Positions 55,748 to 64,000 of a stretch of 64,000 bases of DNA are shown here, piece after piece (within the stretch, counting starts at the first letter, position 1; every line of letters starts with the position of its first letter). Source of the stretch: Methylobacterium brachythecii (GTDB lineage: Bacteria > Pseudomonadota > Alphaproteobacteria > Rhizobiales > Beijerinckiaceae). A program made the position numbers and the translations under genes. The DNA is taken from positions 434,001-498,000 of the forward strand of contig NZ_JACIDN010000002.1 in NCBI RefSeq assembly GCF_014196345.1. Reading direction: 5' to 3'. Under the pieces are notes generated by a model. The model was not told the DNA's origin and did no database searches. It saw only the letters and a list, made by a program, of their open reading frames with translations.

Positions 55748-57811
55748 ATGGGCGCGGTACAAAAGCATGGGCCTTGGGCCCTGGTCGGAGCTTTGGGCGC
55801 CGCGGCGCTCGCCATCGTAGCCACGCAGAGGGGCGAGTCGATAAACGCCCTTTGGGTCGTGGTGGCCTCGGTCTGCGTCTACCTGATCGCCTACCGCTAT
55901 TACTCGCTCTTCATCGCCGACAAGGTGATGGCGCTCGATCCGAAGCGCCAGACGCCGGCCCACACGCATAACGACGGGCTCGACTACGTCCCGACCAACA
56001 AGACCGTGCTGTTCGGCCACCATTTCGCAGCCATTGCCGGCGCCGGCCCGCTCGTCGGCCCGGTGCTCGCGGCGCAGATGGGCTACCTGCCCGGCATGCT
56101 CTGGATCCTGGCCGGCGTCGTCCTCGCCGGCGCGGTGCAGGACTTCATGATCCTGTTCGTCTCGATGCGCCGTGACGGCCGCTCGCTCGGCGAACTGATC
56201 CGGGCCGAACTCGGCGTGATCCCCGGCGTGATCGCGCTGTTCGGCACCTTCATGATCATGATCATCCTGCTGGCCGTGCTGGCCTTGATCGTGGTCAAGG
56301 CGCTGGCCGACAGCCCATGGGGCACCTTCACCGTCGGTGCGACGATCCCGATCGCCATGCTGATGGGCGTCTATGCCCGCTACATCCGGCCCGGCAAGGT
56401 CGGCGAGGTATCGATCGTCGGCTTCCTGTTGCTGATGGCGGCCATCGTCTATGGCGGCCACATCGCCGAGGATCCGTTCTGGCGGCCGCTCTTCACCTTT
56501 ACCGGCACCCAGCTCACCTGGATGCTGATCGGCTACGGATTCGTCGCCTCGATCCTGCCGGTCTGGCTGCTGCTCGCCCCGCGCGACTACCTCTCGACCT
56601 TCCTCAAGATCGGCACCATCGTCGGCCTTGCGCTGGGCATCGCCGTGGTCGCGCCGCACATGCAGATGCCGGCCGTGACGAAGTTCGTCGACGGCACCGG
56701 CCCGGTCTGGGCGGGTACGCTGTTCCCGTTCCTGTTCATCACCATCGCCTGCGGCGCGGTCTCGGGCTTCCACGCCCTGATCTCGTCGGGCACGACCCCG
56801 AAGCTCATCGACAACGAGAAGGACGCGCGCTTCATCGGCTATGGCGGCATGCTCATGGAGAGCTTCGTCGCGATCATGGCGCTGGTCGCCGCGACCGTAA
56901 TCGAGCCGGGCATCTACTTCACGATGAACTCCCCCGGCGCCCTGATCGGCACCACCGCGGAGAGCGCGGCAGCGGCCGTGACCAAGCTCGATCCGGCCTT
57001 CACGATCACGCCGGAGCAGATTACCCAGACCGCCAAGGACGTCGGCGAGACCACGATCATCTCGCGCGCCGGCGGCGCTCCGACGCTCGCCGTCGGCATG
57101 GCGCACATCATCTCCTCCGCCATCGGCGGCAAGGCGATGATGGCCTTCTGGTACCACTTCGCGATCCTGTTCGAGGCCCTGTTCATCCTCACGGCCGTCG
57201 ATGCGGGCACGCGAGCCGGGCGCTTCATGCTCCAGGATCTGCTCGGACTGATCGCACCTGGCTTCAAGGACACGAGCGCGTGGGCGCCGAGCATCCTGGC
57301 GACGGGCCTCTGCGTCGCGGCTTGGGGCTACTTCCTCTACCAGGGCGTGACCGATCCGCTCGGCGGCATCAACACGCTGTGGCCGCTCTTCGGCATCTCC
57401 AACCAGATGCTGGCTGCCGTGGCGCTGACGCTCGCCACCGTGGTGATCTTCAAGATGAAGCGCCAGCGCTATGCCCTGGTGACGATCATCCCGACGGTCT
57501 GGCTCTGCATCTGCACCCTGACCGCCGGCTGGCAGAAGATCTTCTCGCCCGACCCGAAGATCGGCTTCCTGGCCCAGGCGGAGCGCTTCTCGAACGCCAT
57601 CGCCGAAGGCAAGGTGCTTGGACCGGCCAAGAACATGGACCAGATGCACCAGATCGTGCTGAACAACCGCATCGACGCGGCTTTGGCAGTCCTGTTCGTC
57701 GGCCTCGTCGTGGCCATCGCGGCCTTCGGCATCATGGCCTGCGTCAAGGCCATGCGGACCGATCGCTGGACCGCGCTCGAAGCCGACCCGAAGCTCGCCC
57801 CGGCAGAGTGA
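55748..57811 (+). CDS. cstA: Carbon starvation protein CstA, pyruvate transporter family
   Basis: 687 aa polytopic membrane protein with about 16 helices. Family blocks TPAHTHNDGLDYVPTNKTVLFGHHFAAIAGAGPLVGPVLAAQMGYLPG and FHALISSGTTPKLIDNEKDARFIGYGGMLMESFVAIMAL. Members import pyruvate (or peptides) with H+, induced on carbon limitation. The ATG at 55748 has GGGAG eight bases upstream. Directly followed by ybdD, its usual partner. Confidence 0.96.
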   Translation: MGAVQKHGPWALVGALGAAALAIVATQRGESINALWVVVASVCVYLIAYRYYSLFIADKVMALDPKRQTPAHTHNDGLDYVPTNKTVLFGHHFAAIAGAGPLVGPVLAAQMGYLPGMLWILAGVVLAGAVQDFMILFVSMRRDGRSLGELIRAELGVIPGVIALFGTFMIMIILLAVLALIVVKALADSPWGTFTVGATIPIAMLMGVYARYIRPGKVGEVSIVGFLLLMAAIVYGGHIAEDPFWRPLFTFTGTQLTWMLIGYGFVASILPVWLLLAPRDYLSTFLKIGTIVGLALGIAVVAPHMQMPAVTKFVDGTGPVWAGTLFPFLFITIACGAVSGFHALISSGTTPKLIDNEKDARFIGYGGMLMESFVAIMALVAATVIEPGIYFTMNSPGALIGTTAESAAAAVTKLDPAFTITPEQITQTAKDVGETTIISRAGGAPTLAVGMAHIISSAIGGKAMMAFWYHFAILFEALFILTAVDAGTRAGRFMLQDLLGLIAPGFKDTSAWAPSILATGLCVAAWGYFLYQGVTDPLGGINTLWPLFGISNQMLAAVALTLATVVIFKMKRQRYALVTIIPTVWLCICTLTAGWQKIFSPDPKIGFLAQAERFSNAIAEGKVLGPAKNMDQMHQIVLNNRIDAALAVLFVGLVVAIAAFGIMACVKAMRTDRWTALEADPKLAPAE

Positions 57812-57818
57812 GAGCAGC

Positions 57819-58043
57819 ATGATGGCGCCGTCGACCGACTACCGGGCCCGCCTCAAGGCGCTCAGTCAGTGCGTGTGCGACGGCGCTCGTCTCATGATCG
57901 GCCAGGGCAATTACGGCGCCTACGTCGCTCACGTCGAGAAGACCCATCCGGATCTCGCGCCGATGACCGAGCGGGAGTTCTTCCGAAACCGGGAGAACGC
58001 CCGTTTCGGGGTCGGCAACAAGAGCGGTTTCCGCTGCTGCTGA
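57819..58043 (+). CDS. YbdD/YjiX-family small protein, CstA partner
   Basis: 74 aa. ARLMIGQGNYGAYVAHVEKTHPDLAPMTEREFFRNRENARFG with a terminal RCC closely follows E. coli YbdD/YjiX, which is needed for BtsT/CstA transport activity. Starts 7 bp after cstA, hence one operon. Confidence 0.93.
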   Translation: MMAPSTDYRARLKALSQCVCDGARLMIGQGNYGAYVAHVEKTHPDLAPMTEREFFRNRENARFGVGNKSGFRCC

Positions 58044-58228
58044 GCCCGCCAGCCGGCCGGTATGGCGCGCGTCCACATTAGGATGCTGCGCCGGACAGCA
58101 GTCTCTCTTCGTCGGCTCATCAGTCAATCCTCAAACAAGACGCCGTGAACGGTGCGACACAGCACCGATTTTCGGCGTGCATCCCGCGCAACTCCGTCTA
58201 GTTTGACCACCAAACGAGGGGGTATGGG

Positions 58229-59527
58229 ATGAGTGGATCAGCATCGATGCCGGGCGCTGCCCCGTCGAGAATAGATGAGGTTGCTTTCGATCGGGAGACC
58301 AAAGGTCTCACCGGGATCGTGGTGAAGGGCGTCCTGCTCTCGCTGGTGACCTTCGGCATCTATCGCTTTTGGTACATCACGAATCTGCGACGTTACTTCT
58401 GGAGCCGCACGATCGTCGCCGGCTCTCCCGGAGAATACACGGGCCGCGGCAAGGAACTCTTCCTCGGCTTCCTCGTCGCATTGGCGATCCTGGTGCCGAT
58501 CTACCTGCTGCTATTTGGCCTCAGCTTCGCCTATCCCCCGCTCGCGAGCGGAGCCGGCCCGATCTCCTTCTTCTTCCTGTTCTTCCTCGGCCAGTACGCG
58601 ATCTATCGCGGCCGCCGCTATCGCGCCTCGCGCACGCTCTGGCGCGGCATCCGGCTCGGCCAGGACGGCTCCGCCATCACCTATGTCGGCATGGCGCTGG
58701 GCTGGTGGCTGCTTACCATCGTCACCCTCGGCATCGCCTTCCCGTGGATGCGCGCCGTGCTGGAGCGCTACCGCATCAACCACACGCTGATCGGCGGCAG
58801 CCGGATGGTCTCGACGGCAACCGGAGGCATGGTCGCGAAGCCATGGCTCCTGCTCTATGTCGTCGGCCTCGGCCCGCTCCTCGTCAGCGTCCTGGCCTTC
58901 CTGATCGCCAACAAGTTCTCCATTCCGGCGGACATGATGCTTCCCGACCCGCACAAGCCGGGCCAGTTCATCTTCAACCCGATCTATGCCGGTACTCCGC
59001 TGGCCACCTACGGAACGGTGGTCGGGGTCGTCTCAGCGATCTTCATCCCGCTCGCCGTGTTGCTGTTCCCGTATTATCGCGCTCGCGAGACCCGCGCCTT
59101 CATGAACGCCGCAGCGCTCGGCGCATCTCGTCTGCATTCCACGTTGAAGGCACGCCAGTTCTACTGGCCCTACATCATCTACTTCCTCACGCTGATTGGC
59201 TTCATCGTCGTCTTTGCGATCGTCATCGGCGTCGGCACGGCCATCGTCGCGAGCGGTGGCGGCGGCAGCAGCGGGTTCAGCGGCATGCATTGGCTCATCA
59301 TGCTGCTGATCATCCCGCTCTATCTCGGCATGCTCCTAGCCTTCGCCGTGCTGGCGGTCCGCATCATCACCGTGCGCCTGTGGCGCGCCGTGACGGATTC
59401 GACGACGATCCAGAATGTCGAGGCGCTCAACGCAGTCCTCGCCTCCTCGCGCCGCACCGCCAGCGGGCTCAACGAAGGCCTCGCCGACGCGCTCGATGTC
59501 GGTGGCGCCATCGAGATCGGGTTCTGA
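58229..59527 (+). CDS. DUF898 (YjgN-like) multi-pass membrane protein
   Basis: 432 aa with about ten membrane helices. FDRETKGLTGIVVKGVLLSLVTFGIYRFWYITNLRRYFWSRTIV and WRGIRLGQDGSAITYVGMALGWWLLTIVTLGIAFPWMRAVLERYRINHTLIGG are the repeated DUF898 motif. Function unknown in the family. Paired with an M48 metallopeptidase 14 bp downstream, a pairing I recognise from other Proteobacteria, so it may be a membrane partner of that protease. Confidence 0.9.
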   Translation: MSGSASMPGAAPSRIDEVAFDRETKGLTGIVVKGVLLSLVTFGIYRFWYITNLRRYFWSRTIVAGSPGEYTGRGKELFLGFLVALAILVPIYLLLFGLSFAYPPLASGAGPISFFFLFFLGQYAIYRGRRYRASRTLWRGIRLGQDGSAITYVGMALGWWLLTIVTLGIAFPWMRAVLERYRINHTLIGGSRMVSTATGGMVAKPWLLLYVVGLGPLLVSVLAFLIANKFSIPADMMLPDPHKPGQFIFNPIYAGTPLATYGTVVGVVSAIFIPLAVLLFPYYRARETRAFMNAAALGASRLHSTLKARQFYWPYIIYFLTLIGFIVVFAIVIGVGTAIVASGGGGSSGFSGMHWLIMLLIIPLYLGMLLAFAVLAVRIITVRLWRAVTDSTTIQNVEALNAVLASSRRTASGLNEGLADALDVGGAIEIGF

Positions 59528-59541
59528 CCGGTCACCTCCCG

Positions 59542-60675
59542 ATGAACGTGCACCCCTCGACCATCACGGCGACCGGCACGTTCTTCGATGGGCGCAGCGC
59601 CCGGCCGCATCCGGTCACGCTGCGTCTCGGGGATCGGCTTGAAATCGTGGGAGGCGAGATCCGCGAGGATTGGAGCCTCTACGACATCCGCGCCAGCGAG
59701 ACCGAGCCACCGACCATGCGGCTCACCCTCGCCGGCAGCCCGACGCGGGTGGAATTCACGGACGAGGCCTTGGCGGACGCGATCGGTACGCGCTGCCCCG
59801 ATCTGCACGTCGACGACGAGGCGCATGGTGGCGTGCTGCGCCTCGTGCTCTGGTCAATCGCGGCCGGTCTCTCGGTTTTGCTCGTCGCGATCTACGGCGT
59901 GCCGGCCGCCGCCGGCCTCATTGCGCCGCTGGTGCCCCAAAAGGTGGAGTCGCAGTTCGGCGCCTCGATAGACGGGCAGGTCGTCTCGCTGCTCGGCGAT
60001 CCGCCGCTCTGCGACGACCCCGCCGGGAAGGCAGTCCTCGACCGGCTGGTCGCCCGCATGATCGAGGGCGCCGGACTGCAGGTTGCCCCAGTCGTGAGCG
60101 TGAGGCGCCACAAGATGGCCAACGCGCTGACGCTTCCCGGCGGTCACGTGATCGTTTTGGCCGACCTGATCGAGAAGGCCAACTCGGCCGACGAGTTCGC
60201 TGGCGTCCTCGCTCACGAATTCGGGCATGTCGTCCATCGCGATCCAACGAAGGCCGTGATCACGGCCGGCGGCGTGTCGTTCCTGCTGAGCCTGATCCTC
60301 GGAGACCTCACCGGATCGACTCTGATCATCGGCGTCGGTCAGGCAGCCATCTCGGCGGGGTATTCCCGCGACGCGGAGCGCGCTGCCGATGCCTATGGCG
60401 TCGCGATGATGCTGCGGGCGGGCGGGAACGGCGCCGCGCTCGCCACGATCCTGGAGCACATCGACGAGGATGCCGAGAAGGAGGGCTCGCCGACGGGCTT
60501 CCTGCGCAGCCACCCCTACACCAAGGAGCGGGCCGCCACGATCCGGCGTCTCGCCGGTGAGCAGAAGCCGCATGCCCGCATCCTCTCCGACGAGGATTGG
60601 CAGGTGCTGAAACGGATCTGCCCGACCAGCAAGCCGAAACCCGGTGATGCAAAACCGAAGGCCTCCGGCGATTGA
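59542..60675 (+). CDS. M48-family membrane metallopeptidase
   Basis: 377 aa. A cytoplasmic-type N-terminal beta domain (GTFFDGRSARPHPVTLRLGDRLEIVGG), one membrane helix (about 100-125, LRLVLWSIAAGLSVLLVAIYGVPAAAGLI) and a zinc protease domain with HEFGH at 225-229, plus the third ligand region YSRDAERAADAYGVAMM. Related to BepA/LoiP-HtpX-like proteases of envelope quality control. Follows the DUF898 gene. The ATG at 59542 starts the conserved N-terminal domain. Confidence 0.93.
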   Translation: MNVHPSTITATGTFFDGRSARPHPVTLRLGDRLEIVGGEIREDWSLYDIRASETEPPTMRLTLAGSPTRVEFTDEALADAIGTRCPDLHVDDEAHGGVLRLVLWSIAAGLSVLLVAIYGVPAAAGLIAPLVPQKVESQFGASIDGQVVSLLGDPPLCDDPAGKAVLDRLVARMIEGAGLQVAPVVSVRRHKMANALTLPGGHVIVLADLIEKANSADEFAGVLAHEFGHVVHRDPTKAVITAGGVSFLLSLILGDLTGSTLIIGVGQAAISAGYSRDAERAADAYGVAMMLRAGGNGAALATILEHIDEDAEKEGSPTGFLRSHPYTKERAATIRRLAGEQKPHARILSDEDWQVLKRICPTSKPKPGDAKPKASGD

Positions 60676-60713
60676 TGCCGGTTCGGCTCGTCAGCAGCTT
60701 TGCATGAAGGTCA

Positions 60714-60739
60714 GGAACGAAAACCTGCACTGGGCCGTT
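60714..60739 (+). promoter_or_regulatory. EcfG-type general stress promoter
   Basis: GGAAC (60714-60718), 17-base spacer, CGTT (60736-60739): an exact match to the alphaproteobacterial EcfG consensus (GGAAC-N16/17-CGTT) used in the PhyR-NepR-EcfG stress response. Predicted start near 60746, 25 bp before the small ORF. Confidence 0.8.
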
Positions 60740-60770
60740 ACCCGGTGCAATTTCGTCAGGAGTTCGTGCG

Positions 60771-60857
60771 ATGTTGAAAGGTGGTCTTCTTTGGCTGATC
60801 GGGATTCCGCTGCCGGTGATCCTGTTGATCTACTTCTTCACACCCTGGCTGCACTGA
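60771..60857 (+). CDS. 28-residue hydrophobic membrane micro-protein, stress-promoter driven
   Basis: MLKGGLLWLIGIPLPVILLIYFFT plus PWLH: 28 aa, one membrane helix with a Gly-Ile-Pro-Leu-Pro kink. AGGAG at 60758-60762 is 8 bases before the ATG, and an EcfG promoter lies just upstream. Very short hydrophobic ORFs of this WLIGIPLP type are widespread and usually unannotated. Likely an inner-membrane stress microprotein; the function is unknown. Confidence 0.7.
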   Translation: MLKGGLLWLIGIPLPVILLIYFFTPWLH

Positions 60858-60913
60858 GCGCAGCTCCACACGGCGCGGTCCTGTAGAGGCCCGCGCCGTA
60901 CGAATACGTTGAT

Positions 60914-62296
60914 TTACTCGGCCGCGTCGAGGCGGGGCCGTTCGATCTCGGCTCGCTCGCGCTTGACCAGTTCCGCCGTCAGGAACGCCACCTCCAGCGC
61001 CTGCTCCGCGTTCAGGCGCGGGTCGCAATAGGTGTGGTAACGGTCCTGCAGGTCGTCGGCCGTGAGTGCACGGGCACCGCCCGTGCACTCGGTGACGTCC
61101 TTGCCGGTCATCTCCAGATGGATGCCGCCAGCGATCGTGCCCTCGGCGCGATGGACGCCGAAGAACGCCTCGATCTCCTGCATCACCCGCTCGAACGGAC
61201 GCGTCTTGTAACGGCCGGCCGAAATGGTGTTGCCGTGCATCGGGTCGCAGATCCAGCCGACCGTACGACCCTCCCGCTCGACCGCCCGGATCAGGTTCGG
61301 CAGGTGATCTCCGACCTTCTCCGCGCCGAAGCGGCAGATCAGCGAGAGACGGCCCGGCTCGTTTTCGGGGTTGAGCTGGTCGATCAGGCCAAGCAGCCCC
61401 TCGGCCGTCATCGACGGCCCGCATTTGAGGCCGATCGGATTCTTGATGCCGCGGGCATACTCGATATGCGCGTGGTCCGGCTGGCGGGTGCGGTCGCCGA
61501 TCCAGAGCATGTGGCCAGAGGTGGCGTACCAGTCGCCGCTCGTGGAATCGACGCGGGTCAGCGCCTCCTCGTAACCGAGCAGCAACGCCTCGTGGCTGGT
61601 GAAGAAATCCGTGGTGCGCACCTCCTGGTGCGTCTCCGGATTGATGCCGATCGCCCGCATGAAGTCGAGCGCGTCGGACATCCGGCCGGCCACGTCCGCG
61701 TAGCGCGAGGATTGCGGCGAATCCTTCACGAAGCCGAGCATCCAGCGATGCGCGTTCTCGAGATTGGCGTAGCCGCCGGTCGCGAAGGCGCGCAGCAGGT
61801 TCAGCGTCGCCGCCGACTGCCGATAGGCCTCGAGCTGGCGGCGCGGATCCGGGATGCGCGCCTCTTCGGTGAAGCCGATGCCGTTGACGATGTCGCCGCG
61901 GTAGCTCGGCAGCGCGACGCCATCCATCGTCTCGGTCGGAGAGGAACGCGGCTTGGCGAACTGGCCGGCGATGCGCCCGACCTTCACCACCGGCGAACCG
62001 CCGGCGAAGGTCAACACCATCGCCATCTGCAGGAAGACGCGGAAGAAATCGCGGATGTTGTCGGCGGAGTGCTCGTCGAAGCTCTCGGCGCAATCGCCAC
62101 CCTGGAGCAGGAAGGCGTCACCCGCGGCGACGCGCGCGAGTTGCGCCTTCAGCTTGCGGGCCTCGCCTGCAAAAACCAGCGGCGGAAAGCTCGCGATCTG
62201 GGTCTCGACGGCCTGAAGCGCAGAGGCATCCGGATAGGACGGCACCTGCTGGATCGGCAGGTTACGCCAGCTTTTCGGGGTCCAACGCTCGGCCAT
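60914..62296 (-). CDS. aroG: 3-deoxy-7-phosphoheptulonate synthase, class II
   Basis: 460 aa type II DAHP synthase (plant/actinobacterial/alphaproteobacterial type). Condenses PEP and erythrose 4-phosphate, first step of the shikimate pathway. [12 protein letters not shown] at 63-74 (metal Cys), [16 protein letters not shown] and [17 protein letters not shown] are diagnostic. The ATG at 62296 ([11 protein letters not shown]) fits the family start; GTG 62311 is possible. No adjacent aro genes. Confidence 0.96.
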   Translation of the reverse strand: MAERWTPKSWRNLPIQQVPSYPDASALQAVETQIASFPPLVFAGEARKLKAQLARVAAGDAFLLQGGDCAESFDEHSADNIRDFFRVFLQMAMVLTFAGGSPVVKVGRIAGQFAKPRSSPTETMDGVALPSYRGDIVNGIGFTEEARIPDPRRQLEAYRQSAATLNLLRAFATGGYANLENAHRWMLGFVKDSPQSSRYADVAGRMSDALDFMRAIGINPETHQEVRTTDFFTSHEALLLGYEEALTRVDSTSGDWYATSGHMLWIGDRTRQPDHAHIEYARGIKNPIGLKCGPSMTAEGLLGLIDQLNPENEPGRLSLICRFGAEKVGDHLPNLIRAVEREGRTVGWICDPMHGNTISAGRYKTRPFERVMQEIEAFFGVHRAEGTIAGGIHLEMTGKDVTECTGGARALTADDLQDRYHTYCDPRLNAEQALEVAFLTAELVKRERAEIERPRLDAAE

Positions 62297-62434
62297 GACG
62301 ATACTCCGCACACCTCTTCGTGCATCGGCGCGGAAACGATCCCCGCGCGGAAAGCGGGGCTTATAGAGAGGTTTTCGGAGAGTGGCGAGGCTTATGCCGA
62401 GCGCTCAACTGCCGAGCAGCCAAGTCGTTTGGCG

Positions 62435-62740
62435 CTAGCTCTCTTCGACCTCGATCCCATACTCGGCCAACACCCAGAAGATCGCCTCGAGATCCTCGGC
62501 GGTCACGTCGCGCGGGGGGAGCGCCTCTTCGAGGTCGTCGTAGGTCAGGGCCGTGCGGCGCTCGGCGTCGGCCTTTGCGAGCAGGCGGTCGACGGTGCGC
62601 CGGATGTCGTCCGGCAGGGCGTCGTGACTCGGCAGCGCATGGCGGGTCACGCTGGTGAGCGCGTCGTGCAGCATGCGGTCGATCACCGCCTGGCGTCGGG
62701 CGTGGGCCGCGTCGTTGGGGTCCGTGTGTTTCCGGTCCAT
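62435..62740 (-). CDS. Free-standing sigma-70 region 1.1-like protein
   Basis: 101 aa. Residues about 65-100 (ALTYDDLEEALPPRDVTAEDLEAIFWVLAEYGIEVEE) match the region 1.1 fold of RpoD sigma factors (Y-D-E-L-N/L-P ... I-E-D ... M-G-I-N-V). Regions 2-4 are absent. The basic/acidic N-terminal 60 residues are helical. Region 1.1 gates DNA entry into the RNA polymerase channel, so a solo copy could act as a transcription modulator (inference). ATG at 62740. Stands between the DAHP synthase and oxidoreductase genes. Confidence 0.78.
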   Translation of the reverse strand: MDRKHTDPNDAAHARRQAVIDRMLHDALTSVTRHALPSHDALPDDIRRTVDRLLAKADAERRTALTYDDLEEALPPRDVTAEDLEAIFWVLAEYGIEVEES

Positions 62741-62798
62741 CCGTCGAATATGGACAGCGGGCGCCCCGCGTCGAGGGCTGCCCCGTGATCGAGGATAG

Positions 62799-64000
62799 TC
62801 ATTTCTCCGGTGGAGACGCCGCCGCCTTCATGATGCGGACTGGGATCGCCTTCGCTGCGGGCGTCTTGGCCTGCTCGTCGTGGTGCCAGAGCGGGATGAG
62901 GACGTTCAGCTCAGGGTAGTATCCGGCACAATTCCCCTCGGGGATGTCGTATTTCACAACCCGGAAGTTTTTTACCGCGCGGACCCGGTCGTCCGCGGAT
63001 TCGGTCACGATGTCGACGCTGGCACCATCCGAGAGATCGAAGCGCGCGATGTCGGCCTCGTTCATGAACACGATCTGCCGCGTGCCTTTCACGCCACGGA
63101 AGCGGTCGTGGTAGCCGTAGACCGTGGTGTTGAACTGGTCGTTCGAGCGCAGCGTGATCAGGTCGAGCACCTCAGCGCTGCGGGCCGGCAGATCGGGATC
63201 CTCGTCGAGGCCCGCAGGTACCTTGAAATTGGCCTTCCCGGTTTCGGTCTCCCAGCGTCGCTCGCGCGCGGCAAGCGGCTTGTGGTTGCCGCCAGGCTGG
63301 AACAGTCGCGCATTGAAATCCTTGAACACCGCCGGATAGGTCGCCTCGATGGCGTCCCGCACCTTGGCGTAATCGCCGACCCAGGCATCCCAATCGACGT
63401 TCGGGTTCGGCGCCAGCGTCGCCTTGGCAAGACCGGCGACGATCCAGGGCTCGGATCGCGCCTGATCGCTCACCGGGCTGGCGACGCCGACCGAGCCATG
63501 GAAGCACGACGTCGAATCTTCCATCGAGACAGCTTGCCGGCCGCTGGCCTGCTCGTCGATCTCGATGCGGCCTAGACAGGGCAGGATGTAGCTGACTTCG
63601 CCGTGCACGAGGTGCGAGCGGTTGAGCTTGGTCGAGATCTGAACGGTCAGCCGCTGCCGGCGCCAGACCGCCTCCATTCGTTCGGTGTCGGGGATCGCCC
63701 GGACGAAGTTTCCGCCGAGCGCGACGAAGCCTCGGACTTCGCCGGAAAGGATGCCCTCACAAGCCTCGACCGTGTTCAGACCCTTCTCGCGCGGCGGCTC
63801 GAACCCGTATTGCTCCTTCAGCCGATCGAGTGGCACCAGTTCCGGCTTCTCGGAGATGCCGACCGTGCGCTGGCCCTGCACGTTGGAATGACCGCGCACC
63901 GGACAGATCCCGGCTCCAGGCTTGCCGATATTGCCCCGCAGCAGCATCAGGTTGACGAGCATCTGCACCGTCTCGGTGCCCTTTCGGTGTTGGGTCAGGC
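62799..64000 (-). CDS. FdhF/YdeP-like molybdopterin oxidoreductase (C-terminal part, runs off window)
   Basis: At least 400 aa; the frame is open through position 64000, so the N-terminus lies outside. ICPVRGHSNVQGQRTVGISEKPE, GFVALGGNFVRAIPDTERMEAVWRRQRLTVQISTKLNRSHLVHG, LPCLGRIEIDEQASGRQAVSMEDSTSCFH and LITLRSNDQFNTTVYGYHDRFRGVKGTR are typical of the FdhF/YdeP oxidoreductase alpha subunits, which carry bis-MGD. Related proteins act as formate dehydrogenases or acid-resistance factors. No electron partner is visible within the window. Confidence 0.9.
   Translation of the reverse strand, partial: LTQHRKGTETVQMLVNLMLLRGNIGKPGAGICPVRGHSNVQGQRTVGISEKPELVPLDRLKEQYGFEPPREKGLNTVEACEGILSGEVRGFVALGGNFVRAIPDTERMEAVWRRQRLTVQISTKLNRSHLVHGEVSYILPCLGRIEIDEQASGRQAVSMEDSTSCFHGSVGVASPVSDQARSEPWIVAGLAKATLAPNPNVDWDAWVGDYAKVRDAIEATYPAVFKDFNARLFQPGGNHKPLAARERRWETETGKANFKVPAGLDEDPDLPARSAEVLDLITLRSNDQFNTTVYGYHDRFRGVKGTRQIVFMNEADIARFDLSDGASVDIVTESADDRVRAVKNFRVVKYDIPEGNCAGYYPELNVLIPLWHHDEQAKTPAAKAIPVRIMKAAASPPEK

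Noticed and set aside
55715..57820. 701-residue minus-strand ORF antisense to cstA
   Set aside because: It mirrors cstA in a high-GC frame and is extremely rich in Arg/His/Asp/Glu, as expected for a reverse shadow. The plus strand encodes an unmistakable transporter.

Overview
The window is high-GC alphaproteobacterial chromosome, most likely Methylobacteriaceae (Methylobacterium/Methylorubrum). This rests on the two-piece (permuted) alphaproteobacterial tmRNA, SspB-alpha, the fumC/DUF4169/ribbon-helix-helix run, a CtrA box between flagellar operons, a general-stress (EcfG-type) promoter and many HWE/PAS kinases. It is ordinary core plus mild accessory DNA. I see no prophage, insertion sequence, CRISPR array or integrase.

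Layout. 1-5.0 kb: ssrA tmRNA, the tag adaptor sspB, a cytochrome P450 with a small unknown protein, then fumC with two small conserved proteins. 5.2-17.3 kb: a chemoreceptor, a Tat-exported PhoD-like phosphatase, an AraC regulator divergent from a Tat-exported metallo-beta-lactamase-fold protein, glycolate oxidase subunits glcE-glcF (no glcD nearby), a polysaccharide flippase-like protein, an HxlR regulator divergent from a QorB-like reductase, and a CorA-type transporter. 17.4-27.3 kb: groESL behind a CIRCE box, an orphan ParA with a basic partner, a membrane nucleotide cyclase, an L,D-transpeptidase, and nadA-nadB-nadC behind two copies of a NadQ-like palindrome.

27.4-31.5 kb: a tightly overlapped kaiC-kaiB-kaiB-hybrid histidine kinase operon, a clock-like or stress-signalling module with no KaiA. 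31.8-38.6 kb: two divergent flagellar operons, fliL-fliM-(DUF6468)-motE-like and flgF-flgG-flgA-flgH. Their shared intergenic region carries a perfect CtrA box on the fliL side and a sigma-54 -24/-12 element on the flgF side. 38.6-46 kb: envelope proteins, a 2OG-Fe(II) oxygenase, an SbmA/YddA-type ABC transporter, tRNA-Ser(GCU), an acyl-CoA ligase and a class A beta-lactamase. 46-53.3 kb: a Crp/Fnr regulator, two large HWE sensor kinases, an aldo/keto reductase and a SelW-like CxxC protein.

53.4-60.9 kb: LemA plus two TPM-domain proteins, the CstA-YbdD pyruvate uptake pair, a DUF898-M48 peptidase pair, and a 28-residue membrane protein behind a near-perfect EcfG promoter. 60.9-64 kb: type II DAHP synthase, a free-standing sigma-70 region 1.1-like protein, and the C-terminal part of an FdhF/YdeP-like molybdopterin oxidoreductase cut by the window edge.

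The most interesting items are the Kai-kinase operon, the CtrA/sigma-54 divergent flagellar promoter region, the EcfG-driven micro-membrane protein, the stand-alone sigma 1.1 domain, the FliM N-terminal repeat, and an HWE kinase whose phospho-acceptor His and a nearby Asn are swapped. All functional statements come from motif reading. No database search was run.
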